Assembly: GCF_050749815.1 (NCBI RefSeq) | Contig: NZ_CP192735.1 | Span: 2,418,001 to 2,482,000, forward strand | Reading direction: 5' to 3' | Length of the DNA: 64,000 nt | Source: Dyella_A sp050749815 | Lineage (GTDB): Bacteria > Pseudomonadota > Gammaproteobacteria > Xanthomonadales > Rhodanobacteraceae | Shown here: positions 26,890-35,122 of the stretch, in pieces | Layout: every line of letters starts with the position of its first letter | Numbering within the stretch: the first letter of the stretch is position 1 | The notes under the pieces: model-generated | The model's database searches: none | What the model was told of the DNA's origin: nothing | The model's input: the letters and a program-made list of their open reading frames with translations, nothing else | Position numbers and translations under genes: made by a program

Positions 26890-27197
26890 CGGGTAGTTCC
26901 CCCTCAACCGATCGTCATGATTAAAGATGTTTTGCGGCAATCGATGCGGGTGTCTGCCCCGGCGCCGGTGGCGTGCGACGGCCATCTGTCGCAGCGGCCA
27001 GCGGTCATCGGAGACTGTTCCCGGATCCCCCTTGAGCGGCTCGATACTACTCGCGCCAGGGGCGGCGCGACCAGTCCTCGATGGCGGTTTTGCCAAGGCT
27101 GCACACCCTTGCCCGGAAGCGGCGGCGAGCCATGGCGCGAAGCACGCGCGGCGGCGGGTGGGGTAAGGTAGTCGGCTGACGACACACAGGAGCGAAC
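26890..27197. other. Divergent spacer between pilT and proC
   Basis: This 308-base region carries the promoters of divergent pilT and proC. The pilT leader is AT-rich at about 26920-26942. I see no gene and no convincing remnant of yggS, which in Pseudomonas lies between pilT and proC. No confident promoter hexamers were found. Confidence 0.4.
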
Positions 27198-28016
27198 ATG
27201 ACACGCATCGCCTTCATCGGTGGCGGCAACATGGCGCGCAGCCTCATCGGCGGCCTGCTCAAGACCGGCATCCCCGCCGCCACCATCGCCGTCTCCGAAC
27301 CCCAGGCCGAATCGCGCCAGAGCCTGGCGCGCGAGTTCGGCGTGGCCACCTACGCCGAAAACCGACTGGCCGCGGCCGACGCCGAGGTGATCGTGCTGGC
27401 GGTGAAGCCGCAGATCATGCCAGCGATCCACGCCGAGCTGCGCGACACGCTGCAGCGCAATCGCCCGCTGCTGATCTCGATTGCCGCCGGCGTGCGGCTG
27501 GACCAGCTCGAGCGCTGGTTCGGGGCGCTGCCGATCGTGCGCTGCATGCCCAACACGCCGGCCCTGATCGGCGCCGGCGCCACCGGCCTATGCGCCAATG
27601 CGCGGGTGAGCCCGCCGCAGCGCGCGCAGGCCCAGCACATCCTCGATGCTGCCGGGCTCACCCGCTGGGTCGACGACGAGGCGCTGATGGACACGGTGAC
27701 CGGCATTTCCGGCTCCGCCCCGGCGTACTTCTTCGCCCTGGTCGAGGCGCTGGAGGATGCCGCCGTGGCGCAGGGCATGGATCGCGGCACCGCCCGCGCG
27801 CTGGCCGCGCAGACCTGTCTGGGCGCGGGCCGCATGCTGGTGGAGAGCGGCGAAGCGCCCGGCGAGCTGCGTCGCCGCGTCACCTCGCCCAACGGCACCA
27901 CCCAGGCGGCGCTGGAGAGCTTTGCGGCCGACGGCCTGCCCGCTATCGTGGCGCACGCCGTCGCCGCGGCTACCCGCCGCGGCGGCGAACTGGCCGCCGA
28001 ACTGGACAAGACCTAA
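27198..28016 (+). CDS. proC: Pyrroline-5-carboxylate reductase
   Basis: ProC reduces pyrroline-5-carboxylate to proline with NAD(P)H. The 272-residue protein has the N-terminal dinucleotide motif FIGGGNMARSLIGGL, the LAVKPQ motif, RCMPNTPALIGAGATGL, and the C-terminal signature VTGISGSAPAYFF with SPNGTTQAAL. The ATG follows an AGGAGC ribosome site. It is directly followed by yggT; together they form a two-gene unit. Confidence 0.97.
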   Translation: MTRIAFIGGGNMARSLIGGLLKTGIPAATIAVSEPQAESRQSLAREFGVATYAENRLAAADAEVIVLAVKPQIMPAIHAELRDTLQRNRPLLISIAAGVRLDQLERWFGALPIVRCMPNTPALIGAGATGLCANARVSPPQRAQAQHILDAAGLTRWVDDEALMDTVTGISGSAPAYFFALVEALEDAAVAQGMDRGTARALAAQTCLGAGRMLVESGEAPGELRRRVTSPNGTTQAALESFAADGLPAIVAHAVAAATRRGGELAAELDKT

Positions 28017-28592
28017 GTGGACTACCTGCTCAACGCCCTCAAGGTGATCATCCAGCTGGCTTCCAGCCTGCTCTCTACGCTGTTCGTGTTGCGCGTGTTG
28101 GCCGAGGCCTCCCGCGCGGATTTCCACAATCCGCTCAGCCAGTTCCTTTACAAGGCCACTAATCCGGTGCTAGCGCCGATACGGCGAGTCATTCCGAACT
28201 GGCGCCGGATCAACCTCTCCGCTATCGCGGTCGCATGGCTGGTGATGGTGCTGAAATGGGCCGCGCTGTATGCCCTGGATGGGAGATCGCTGCACCTGGC
28301 CGGGCTGGCCCTGCTCGGCGCCGCCGACCTGATCGACTTCGTGCTGGTGTTCTACCTGGTGCTGATTTTCGGCTGGTCGCTGCTGAGCATGCTGCAGGTG
28401 GACCCGCGCCAGCCGGCGCTGCGCCTGGCCGGCGCCATTGTCGAGCCGCTGCTGCGCCCGCTGCGCGGCAAGCTGGTGGTGGGCATGCTCGACTTTTCGC
28501 CGATGGTGGTGATGCTGGCGATCGTGCTGGCGCGCATCCTGATTGCCGCCCCGCTGATCGACCTCGGCACCGCGATGACGCTGGGCGGCTGA
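28017..28592 (+). CDS. yggT: YggT family membrane protein
   Basis: The 191-residue protein has the two YggT repeats, each with hydrophobic helices: NALKVIIQLASSLLSTLFVLRVLAE with the following NPVLAPIRRVIP, and later LIFGWSLLSMLQVDP with VEPLLRPLRGKL. YggT proteins are small integral membrane proteins, linked in some species to K+ or osmotic physiology and division; the mechanism is unknown. The start is a GTG at 28017, immediately next to the proC stop. About four membrane segments are predicted. Confidence 0.92.
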   Translation: MDYLLNALKVIIQLASSLLSTLFVLRVLAEASRADFHNPLSQFLYKATNPVLAPIRRVIPNWRRINLSAIAVAWLVMVLKWAALYALDGRSLHLAGLALLGAADLIDFVLVFYLVLIFGWSLLSMLQVDPRQPALRLAGAIVEPLLRPLRGKLVVGMLDFSPMVVMLAIVLARILIAAPLIDLGTAMTLGG

Positions 28593-28620
28593 GCCACGAC
28601 GGCGGCAGCGGGCGCTGCGC

Positions 28621-29589
28621 TCAGCCCACCGCCGCCTCGACCCGCTGCTTCACCGCCGCAGCCAGCGCCGGCAGCTTGTCCAGCGTATCCAGGTTGTGTG
28701 CCAACTGGTCGAGCTTGCTGGCCCCCAGCAGCACGGTGGACACGTGCGGGTTGGCCAGGCACCAGGCCAGTGCCAGTTGCGTCATCGACACGCCCAGTTC
28801 GTCGGCGATCGGCGCGATCCGCTGGGCCCGCTCGACGCGGCCCTGGCCCTTGTCCAGCAACTCCTCGCGCAGCCACTCGTAACCGGGCTGGTTGAGCCGG
28901 GCGTCACTCGGCACGCCGTCGCGGTACTTGCCGGTGAGCAATCCCGAGGCCAGAGGCGACCAGATCGTGGTGCCCATGCCGTAGGTGTCGTACAGCGGCT
29001 CGTACTCGCGCTCCACCCGCTCGCGGTGCAGCAGGTTGTACTGCGGCTGCTCCACCACCGGCGCGGTCAGGTGGTGCTCACGGGCAATGCGATGGGCCTG
29101 CTCGATCGCCTCGACCGGCCATTCGCTGGTGCCCCAGTACAGCACCTTGCCCTGGCGCACCAGCAGGTCCATCGCCGCCACCGTCTCGGCGATCGGGGTG
29201 TCCAGATCCGGCCGGTGGCAGAAATACAGGTCGAGGTAATCCACCTTCAGTCGCTGGAGCGCCTGGTGGCAAGCCTCAATCACGTGCTTGCGCGACAGGC
29301 CACGCTGGGTCGGCTTCGGGTCGGTCACGGCGCCGAAATACACCTTGCTCGACACGCAGTAGCTGTCGCGCGGGAAACGCAGATCAGCCAGCACGTCGCC
29401 CATCAGTTCCTCGGCGGCGCCGGCGTTGTAGGTCTCGGCGTTGTCGAAAAAGTTGACCCCGCGATCGTGCGCCAGCGCGATCAACTCGCGCGCCTGCGAG
29501 CGGCCGACCTGGCGGCCGAAGGTGACCCAGGCGCCAAACGAGAAAGCGGACAGCTGCAGGCCGCACTGGCCCAGACGGCGATACTGCAT
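28621..29589 (-). CDS. Aldo/keto reductase (Kv-beta / YghZ type)
   Basis: This NADPH-dependent oxidoreductase of 322 residues belongs to the AKR superfamily, with the potassium-channel beta-subunit-like subfamily pattern. The catalytic tetrad is visible: Asp49, Tyr54, Lys82 and His125. The Arg-rich cofactor end near GASKLDQLAHNLD is present. Substrates are likely aldehydes or methylglyoxal-like compounds, but this is inferred from family. It ends the minus-strand thiL-pgpA series and is separated from pgpA by 48 bases. Confidence 0.9.
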   Translation of the reverse strand: MQYRRLGQCGLQLSAFSFGAWVTFGRQVGRSQARELIALAHDRGVNFFDNAETYNAGAAEELMGDVLADLRFPRDSYCVSSKVYFGAVTDPKPTQRGLSRKHVIEACHQALQRLKVDYLDLYFCHRPDLDTPIAETVAAMDLLVRQGKVLYWGTSEWPVEAIEQAHRIAREHHLTAPVVEQPQYNLLHRERVEREYEPLYDTYGMGTTIWSPLASGLLTGKYRDGVPSDARLNQPGYEWLREELLDKGQGRVERAQRIAPIADELGVSMTQLALAWCLANPHVSTVLLGASKLDQLAHNLDTLDKLPALAAAVKQRVEAAVG

Positions 29590-29637
29590 GGCAAGACTCC
29601 AGCGGAGGTCAGGGCCGGCAGAATGCCAGAGACCGCG

Positions 29638-30165
29638 TCATGGGACCGCGAGTGCGACACCGCATGCGTGCATCAACACCGCCAGCGCCACGGCGGCGAA
29701 CACGCCGGCCACCACGTCGTCCACCATCACGCCCATGCCGCTCTTGAGCCGGCGGTCGAGCCAGCCGATCGGCCACGGCTTCCACACGTCGAACAGGCGG
29801 AACAGCACGAACCCGGCCAGTACGATCCACCACGGCGCGAACAGCGCCGGCAGCAGCGCGATCCACTGGCCGACGAACTCGTCGATCACCAGGCTGCGGT
29901 GGTCGTCGACGCCGAGCAGGCGCCCGGCCACGTTGCAGGCCCATACGCCCAGCGCGAACACCGCCAGCACCACCAGCAGATACGCCGGCAGCGGCAGCGT
30001 GCGCAGCAGCAGCCACGGCAGGATCGCCGCCGCCGAGCCGAACGTGCCCTGCGCTTTGGGCGCCAGGCCCGAGCCGAAGCCACAGGCGATCCAGCCGGCC
30101 GGCGAAGCCATCAGCAGGCGGCGCTGGGTAGGGGTGAGAGTCTTGCGGTCGGCCATGCTGGTCAT
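29638..30165 (-). CDS. pgpA: Phosphatidylglycerophosphatase A
   Basis: PgpA dephosphorylates phosphatidylglycerophosphate to phosphatidylglycerol at the inner membrane. The 175-residue protein shows the GTFGSAAAILPW motif, the central DEFVGQWIAL motif, and RLFDVWKPWPIGWLDRRL, then GVMVDDVVAG, all characteristic of the family. Hydrophobic segments span residues 45-85 and 100-130. The ATG at 30165 overlaps the thiL stop (ATGA); the nusB-thiL-pgpA order is common in gammaproteobacteria. Confidence 0.95.
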   Translation of the reverse strand: MTSMADRKTLTPTQRRLLMASPAGWIACGFGSGLAPKAQGTFGSAAAILPWLLLRTLPLPAYLLVVLAVFALGVWACNVAGRLLGVDDHRSLVIDEFVGQWIALLPALFAPWWIVLAGFVLFRLFDVWKPWPIGWLDRRLKSGMGVMVDDVVAGVFAAVALAVLMHACGVALAVP

Positions 30166-31151
30166 CGGGTCGCGCCGTCGTCGAAGTGATCCCAGCCGCG
30201 GCGGGCCGGTGTGATCCACGCGCCATCAGCGCCGCGCACCCGCACGCCGGCCGCCTCGACGACACGGCCGATGCGCGTGGCGCCGCAGCCCAGGCGGGCC
30301 AGATCCGCCTGCACCTCGCCGGCCAGGGCGGGCGACACGGTGAAGCACAGTTCGTAATCGTCGCCGCCGGCCAGGGCATAGTCGTGCGCCGCCGCCTCAT
30401 CGCAACTGCCGAGCAGCGCGGAAGACAGCGGCAACCGGTCCAGCTCGATCTCCGCACCCACGGCGCTGGCCGTGCACAGATGGCCGAGGTCGGCGAGCAG
30501 GCCGTCGGAGACGTCGATGCACGCGCTGGCCCGGCCGCGCAGCGAGAGCCCGGCCGCCACCCGCGGTTGCGGTCGATGCAGCCGCGCGCGCAGGAAGGTG
30601 CGGCGCTTTTCTTCGTCGGGATCCGCCGCGGGCGACAGCCGCTGCAAACCCGCGGCGGCGTCGCCCAGCGTGCCCGTGACGAACACCAGGTCACCCACGC
30701 GCGCGCCGTCGCGGCGCAATGCCTGGCCCGGCGGCACGAAGCCGTGCACCGCCACCGACAGCGCGAACGGACCGCGAGTAGTGTCGCCACCGACCAGTGC
30801 CACGCCATGGGCCTGCGCGAGTTGCGCGAAGCCGTCGGCGAGGCCGTCCACCCGCGCCGCCTGCGCCTCGGTTGGCAGCTCCGGCAGAGTCAGCGCGAGC
30901 AGCGCCCAGGCGGGCGTCGCGCCCATCGCGGCGAGATCGGACAGGTTCACCGCCAGCGCCTTCCAGCCGATGTCGGCCGGCGCGGTACCCACGGGAAAGT
31001 GCACGCCCTCGACCAGGGTATCGATGGCCACGGCCAGCTCCTGCCCGGCCGGCACGGCGAGCAGCGCAGCGTCATCGCCGATGCCCAGCCGCACATCCTC
31101 GCGCGCCTGCGCGGTGCGCTCGCGGAGGCGGTCGATCAGGCGAAATTCCAT
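30162..31151 (-). CDS. thiL: Thiamine-monophosphate kinase
   Basis: ThiL phosphorylates thiamine monophosphate to the active diphosphate coenzyme. The 329-residue protein has the GIGDDAALL metal motif, DTLVEGVHFP, NLSDLAAMGA, GGDTTRGP, the IDVSDGLLADLGH motif, and AGGDDYELCFTV. It sits between a GNAT gene (one shared base at 31151) and pgpA (ATGA overlap), so these are coupled. Confidence 0.95.
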   Translation of the reverse strand: MEFRLIDRLRERTAQAREDVRLGIGDDAALLAVPAGQELAVAIDTLVEGVHFPVGTAPADIGWKALAVNLSDLAAMGATPAWALLALTLPELPTEAQAARVDGLADGFAQLAQAHGVALVGGDTTRGPFALSVAVHGFVPPGQALRRDGARVGDLVFVTGTLGDAAAGLQRLSPAADPDEEKRRTFLRARLHRPQPRVAAGLSLRGRASACIDVSDGLLADLGHLCTASAVGAEIELDRLPLSSALLGSCDEAAAHDYALAGGDDYELCFTVSPALAGEVQADLARLGCGATRIGRVVEAAGVRVRGADGAWITPARRGWDHFDDGATR

Positions 31152-31723
31152 CAGCGCGGCGCCGTGGCCGGCACGTCGCGCGTGAACATGCGGATCGGCG
31201 CGTCGTGAAAGGTGGTGTCGCACCAGGGAAGAAAGCCGGCCTTCTCCGCCACGCGGATCGACGCGGCGTTCTCCGGCGAGATGATGCAGGCCGCGCGGTG
31301 CGCGCCGAGGTGGCGATCGCCCCAGCCGAGCACCGCCGCCAGCGCCTCGCTGGCGTAGCCGCGCCCATGCACCGACGGCGCGAGCACCCAGCCCAGCTCC
31401 AGCATGCCGTCCAGCGACGGCGTGATCTCGCGCTGGAAATCGGCGTAGCCGAGATCACCGACCAGCGCGCCGCTGGCCTTGTCTTCCACCGCCCAGAAGC
31501 CGTAGCCGAGCATCGGCCACATGCCGCCGTAGCGCAGCAGACGCATCCACACATCCTGCCGGGTGGCCGGCTCACCGCCGATGTAGCGGTAGACGTCCGG
31601 CTCGGACCAGATCGCATGCAGCGCGTCGAGATCGTCCGCGCAGTGCGCACGCAGGCGCAGGCGCGGCGTCTCCAGCACGGGGGCCTGCCGCAGCAGCGAC
31701 GCGCCGGCCAGGGTGAACACCAT
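31151..31723 (-). CDS. GNAT N-acetyltransferase
   Basis: The 190-residue protein resembles RimJ/RimL-type acetyltransferases (Acetyltransf_3). It has the substrate-side ETPRLRLRAHCADDLDAL start, the acetyl-CoA motif HGRGYASEAL, and the C-terminal ENAASIRVAEKAGF. The substrate is unknown; related enzymes modify ribosomal proteins or antibiotics. It is inserted between nusB and thiL, genes that are often adjacent in gammaproteobacteria. Its ATG shares one base with the nusB stop. Confidence 0.88.
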   Translation of the reverse strand: MVFTLAGASLLRQAPVLETPRLRLRAHCADDLDALHAIWSEPDVYRYIGGEPATRQDVWMRLLRYGGMWPMLGYGFWAVEDKASGALVGDLGYADFQREITPSLDGMLELGWVLAPSVHGRGYASEALAAVLGWGDRHLGAHRAACIISPENAASIRVAEKAGFLPWCDTTFHDAPIRMFTRDVPATAPR

Positions 31724-32169
31724 CAGCCGCGCTTCTCCACCGCGCGCAGCTGCGCGGCCAGCTTGTCCAGCACACCGTTGACGTAGCTGTGGCCGTGATC
31801 GGCGCCGAAGCGCTTGGTCACTTCGATCGCCTCGTTGATCACCACGCGGTACGGCACGTCGGGGCGATAGCCCAGCTCGTACGCGGCCAGGCGTAGCGCC
31901 GCGCGCTCGATCGGATCGATCTGCGACACCTCGCGATCGATGTGCGGGCGCAGGCTCGCGTCCAGCGCATCGACGTGCTTTTCCACGCCGTGCAGCAGGT
32001 CTTCGAAGTATTCGAGGTCGGCGATCTCCATGTCCTGCTCGTGGCGGAACTGCTCGATCACTGCGTTCATGTGGCTGCCCGACAGCTGCCACGCGTACAG
32101 CGCCTGCAGCGCGCGGCGGCGCGCCCGCGAGCGCGCGGCCATATCGATGCCCTGGCTCGGCGGCGCCAT
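31723..32169 (-). CDS. nusB: Transcription antitermination factor NusB
   Basis: NusB binds boxA RNA with NusE and is needed for rRNA antitermination. The 148-residue protein carries the conserved RRRALQALYAWQLSG start, IDPIERAALRLAAYEL, and VVINEAIEVTKRFG. The ATG at 32169 shares a base with the ribH stop. The ribH-nusB order is conserved across proteobacteria. Confidence 0.96.
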   Translation of the reverse strand: MAPPSQGIDMAARSRARRRALQALYAWQLSGSHMNAVIEQFRHEQDMEIADLEYFEDLLHGVEKHVDALDASLRPHIDREVSQIDPIERAALRLAAYELGYRPDVPYRVVINEAIEVTKRFGADHGHSYVNGVLDKLAAQLRAVEKRG

Positions 32170-32630
32170 CACAGCTGCCCGTACAGGTTGACCATCTCCA
32201 GCGCGGCCAGCGCCGCGTCGGCGCCCTTGTTGCCGGCCTTGGTGCCGGAGCGCTCGATGGCCTGCTCGATGGAGTCGGTGGTCAGCACGCCGAAGGCGAC
32301 CGGCACGCCGGTATCCATGCCGGCCTTGGCCAGGCCCTTGGCGCATTCGCCGGCGACGTAATCGAAGTGCGGGGTGGCACCGCGGATCACCGCGCCCAGA
32401 GCGATCACCGCGGCGTACTTGCCAGAGGCGGCGGCCTTCTGCGCGGCCAGCGGAATTTCCCAGGCGCCCGGCACGCGGATCAGCTCGATGTTGTCGTCCT
32501 TCACGCCGTGGCGCACCAGCGCATCGCGCGCGCCGGCGACCAGCGGCTCCACCACGAAGCCGTTGAAGCGGCCCGCGACGATGGCGAAGCGGCCCTTGGG
32601 CGTGGCGAAGTTGCCTTCGATGGTTTTCAT
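32169..32630 (-). CDS. ribH: 6,7-dimethyl-8-ribityllumazine synthase
   Basis: RibH condenses the ribityl-aminopyrimidine with dihydroxybutanone phosphate to give lumazine, the step before riboflavin. The 153-residue subunit has RFNGFVVEPLVAGA, the VPGAWEIPLAAQ motif, GAVIRGATPHFDYV with the catalytic His, and FGVLTTDSIEQAIERSGTKAGNKG. The start at 32630 (MKTIEGNF) fits the family. It lies 85 bases downstream of ldcA. Confidence 0.97.
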   Translation of the reverse strand: MKTIEGNFATPKGRFAIVAGRFNGFVVEPLVAGARDALVRHGVKDDNIELIRVPGAWEIPLAAQKAAASGKYAAVIALGAVIRGATPHFDYVAGECAKGLAKAGMDTGVPVAFGVLTTDSIEQAIERSGTKAGNKGADAALAALEMVNLYGQL

Positions 32631-32715
32631 GCAGTCGTCCTCGGTGGGCACGCGGCCCGGGGCAGACCGCGCATTTTACGGGTTTGCGGCGCCCCCCGCT
32701 CGGGGCAGGGGTGGC

Positions 32716-33633
32716 TCAGCGGTGATGGGGATAGCCGGTGAAGCCCAGCCGGGCGGCCGTGCCCTCGACTCGCAGGCGGGCCGGCGCGCCGAACGGTAAC
32801 GTCAGCTGGCCGCAGCCGTGGCCGTGCGGCAGGCCGTCGATCACCGGGATGCCGGCCACGGTGCGCAGCTGGTCGAACGCCGCCTCCAGCGTGTAGCCGT
32901 TGTCGCGCGGACCGGGGCGGCAGTCGCTGAAACGGCCCAGCAGCAGCGCGCGCTGGCGGCCCAGCACGCCGGACAGGTGCAGCTGGTACAGCAGGCGCTC
33001 GATGCGGAACGGCGGCTCGCCGACGTCCTCGACGAACAGGATGCCGCCGTCGATGCGCGGGAAATACGGCGTGCCGAGCAGGCTGCACAGCACGGCGAGG
33101 TTGCCGCCCCAGAGCGGGCCCTCGACGTCCAGGGATGCATGACCGCCGCATGCCCAGCGGACCTCGGCAGACGGCGCGGACAGCACCTGGCGGAACTGGT
33201 CCAGCGTGTCGGCGTCTTCCGGCTCGGCGCCCAGGTCGGCAAGCAGCGGCCCGGAAAACGTCACCAGGCCACTGCGCGCCTGCAGCGCCAGTTGCACCGC
33301 GGTGAAGTCGCTGTGGCCGACCATCGCCAGCGCATTGCCGGCGAGGCGCTCGCGCAGCGCGTCGAAGTGCAGGTGCTCAAGCAGCCGCGCCGCGCCGTAG
33401 CCGCCGCGGGTGACCAGGGCGATGTCCGGCAGGGTGTCGAGACCAGCCAGCGCGTTGATGTCCGCCGCACGCTCGGCATCGCTGCCGGCGAAGCGCAGCT
33501 CGGCGCGATCCAGCACGGCCTCGTTCTCCACGACGTAGCCCGCCGCGCGCAGCCGGGCCACGCCGCGGGTCATCGCGGCGGGGTCGGCGGCGTAGCCGGA
33601 GGGGGCGATCAGGTGGACGTGGGTGGCAGGCAT
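32716..33633 (-). CDS. ldcA: Muramoyltetrapeptide (LD-)carboxypeptidase, S66 family
   Basis: LdcA removes the terminal D-Ala from the tetrapeptide of peptidoglycan during cytoplasmic murein recycling. The 305-residue serine peptidase has the nucleophile in MVGHSD (Ser108), TRGGYGAARLLEHL upstream, GGNLAVLCSLLGTPYFP and the acidic residue in FVEDVGE, and a His in LPHGHG. It lies between ribB and ribH, which are normally adjacent in rib clusters, so it is an insertion into the riboflavin string. A paired inverted-repeat element lies just upstream. Confidence 0.92.
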   Translation of the reverse strand: MPATHVHLIAPSGYAADPAAMTRGVARLRAAGYVVENEAVLDRAELRFAGSDAERAADINALAGLDTLPDIALVTRGGYGAARLLEHLHFDALRERLAGNALAMVGHSDFTAVQLALQARSGLVTFSGPLLADLGAEPEDADTLDQFRQVLSAPSAEVRWACGGHASLDVEGPLWGGNLAVLCSLLGTPYFPRIDGGILFVEDVGEPPFRIERLLYQLHLSGVLGRQRALLLGRFSDCRPGPRDNGYTLEAAFDQLRTVAGIPVIDGLPHGHGCGQLTLPFGAPARLRVEGTAARLGFTGYPHHR

Positions 33634-33721
33634 GGTCTGGGCGATGGCTGGACGATGAGGACTACACCGGATCGTAGAGCAATGTGAGCTGGCGATCGTG
33701 GCGGCTTCGAGGCCGTGGCAT

Positions 33722-33850
33722 GCCCTTCGACTTCGGCCTTGCAGGCCTTCTAAGGGCGAACGGATAAGGACAGGTACGCCGTTGGTGCGGTGACGCGGCT
33801 GGATGACAGCAAACCGTTCGCCCTGAGCGTAGCGAAGCGGAGTCGAAGGG
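33722..33850. repeat. Paired inverted REP-like element (REPIN-like)
   Basis: Two related sequences of about 40 bases face each other: 33722-33763 and 33814-33850. The reverse complement of the second shares with the first the outer block CCCTTCGACT and the inner block AGGGCGAACGG. A 50-base spacer separates them. Each arm has its own partial dyad, for example GGCCTTGCAGGCC in the first. This is the architecture of REP doublets. It fills the spacer between ribB and ldcA, which are on the same strand. Confidence 0.7.
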
Positions 33851-33870
33851 CCGGCCCCGACGCCCGCCAC

Positions 33871-34962
33871 TCACACGTACTCCACCACCTCCAGCCCAAA
33901 TCCGCCCAGCCCGACCAGCTTGCGCGGCGTGCCGATCACCCGCAGCCGCTGTACGCCGAGGTCCGCCATGATCTGCGCGCCCAGGCCGAGCTGGCGCCAC
34001 TGGTTGTGCTGGGCGTCCTCGGCGCTGATCGCGGCCGGCTGGCCCTTCAGACGCGCCAGCAGCGCCTCGGCGGTGTCCTCGCCGGACAGCACCAGCAGCA
34101 CGCCGCGATCCTCGTCGGCGATCCGGCGCAGCGCCGCGGTAACGGTGAGGCCAAGGTCGTCGCGGGTCAGGTGCAGCACATCGGACAAGGTGTTGCGCAC
34201 GTGCACGCGGCTGAGCACCGGGGCGCCGTCGTCCACCGTGCCGCGCACCAGCGCGAAGTGCAGGCCGCGGCGGATCGCATCGCGGTAGGCGACCAGGCGG
34301 AACGGACCGAACTCGGTCTGCACGTCTTCCTCGTGCACGCGCTCGACGGTCTTTTCGGTCTCCAGCCGGTAGCGGATGAGGTCGGCGATGGTGCCGATCT
34401 TCAGGCCGTGCTTTTTCGCGAACACCTCCAGTTCGGGGCGTCGCGCCATCGAGCCGTCTTCGTGCAGGATCTCGATCAGGATCGCCGCCGGCTCCAGCCC
34501 GGCCAGCGCAGCGAGGTCGCAGCCCGCCTCGGTATGCCCGGCGCGCGTCAGCACGCCGCCCGGCTGCGCGGTGAGCGGGAACACGTGGCCCGGCTGCGAG
34601 AGATCCTGCGGCCTCGCGTCGGACTTCACCGCCACCTGGATGGTGCGGGCGCGATCATGCGCGGAGATGCCGGTGGTGACGCCCTCGGCCGCCTCGATCG
34701 AGACGGTGAAGTTGGTGTGGTACGGCGAGGTGTTGTCGCTGACCATGGGGCGCAGGCCGAGCTGGCGCGTGCGCTGCTCGGTGAGCGTGAGGCACAGCAG
34801 GCCGCGCGCCTCGCGCACCATGAAGTTGACGTCCTCCGGCCGCACCATCTGCGCGGCCATGACGATGTCACCCTCGTTCTCGCGGTCCTCGTCGTCGAGG
34901 ATCACGACCATGCGGCCGGCGCGGATGTCGTCGAGGATCTCGGGGATGGTGTTGAAGGACAT
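33871..34962 (-). CDS. ribB: 3,4-dihydroxy-2-butanone 4-phosphate synthase with degenerate GTP cyclohydrolase II domain
   Basis: The 363-residue protein has two parts. Residues 1-200 are the dihydroxybutanone-phosphate synthase: DDEDRENEGDIVMAA (23-37), and LTRAGHTEA (138-146) with the active-site His and Glu. Residues 205-363 align with GTP cyclohydrolase II. However, its three zinc-binding cysteines are replaced: the pattern RVHSEC...RCDC becomes RVHVRN...RDDL, giving Asn257, Asp268 and Leu270. The second domain therefore should not hydrolyse GTP, and the cell needs a separate RibA. It supplies the C4 unit used by RibH. The ATG at 34962 begins MSFNTIPEIL. ribE is upstream and ldcA downstream. 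Confidence 0.92.
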   Translation of the reverse strand: MSFNTIPEILDDIRAGRMVVILDDEDRENEGDIVMAAQMVRPEDVNFMVREARGLLCLTLTEQRTRQLGLRPMVSDNTSPYHTNFTVSIEAAEGVTTGISAHDRARTIQVAVKSDARPQDLSQPGHVFPLTAQPGGVLTRAGHTEAGCDLAALAGLEPAAILIEILHEDGSMARRPELEVFAKKHGLKIGTIADLIRYRLETEKTVERVHEEDVQTEFGPFRLVAYRDAIRRGLHFALVRGTVDDGAPVLSRVHVRNTLSDVLHLTRDDLGLTVTAALRRIADEDRGVLLVLSGEDTAEALLARLKGQPAAISAEDAQHNQWRQLGLGAQIMADLGVQRLRVIGTPRKLVGLGGFGLEVVEYV

Positions 34963-34982
34963 GGGGGTATCCGTGATGGTTT

Positions 34983-35096
34983 CCTTCTCCCTTTGGGAGA
35001 AGGTGCCCCGAAGGAGCGGATGAGGGTTCGGGCGGAGCGCAGCGCCACGCTTGCGCACGGACCCTCACCCCGACCCCTCTCCCAGCGGGAGAGGGG
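34983..35096. repeat. Nested inverted-repeat element between ribE and ribB
   Basis: A perfect 9-bp hairpin (34983-35003, loop TTT) and a perfect 10-bp hairpin (35074-35096, loop AGC) flank a spacer that itself folds back: TGAGGGT at 35021-35027 pairs with ACCCTCA at 35061-35067, and GCGCA at 35037-35041 pairs with TGCGC at 35052-35056. The whole unit is nearly symmetric, like two REP copies in inverted orientation. It belongs to a different sequence family from the element at 33722-33850. Confidence 0.7.
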
Positions 35097-35122
35097 CTAC
35101 GAGATCAGGCGAAACCGTGCTG

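Noticed and set aside
28696..30189. A 497-codon open frame on the plus strand
   Set aside because: It is antisense to the aldo/keto reductase and pgpA, both with clear family motifs.
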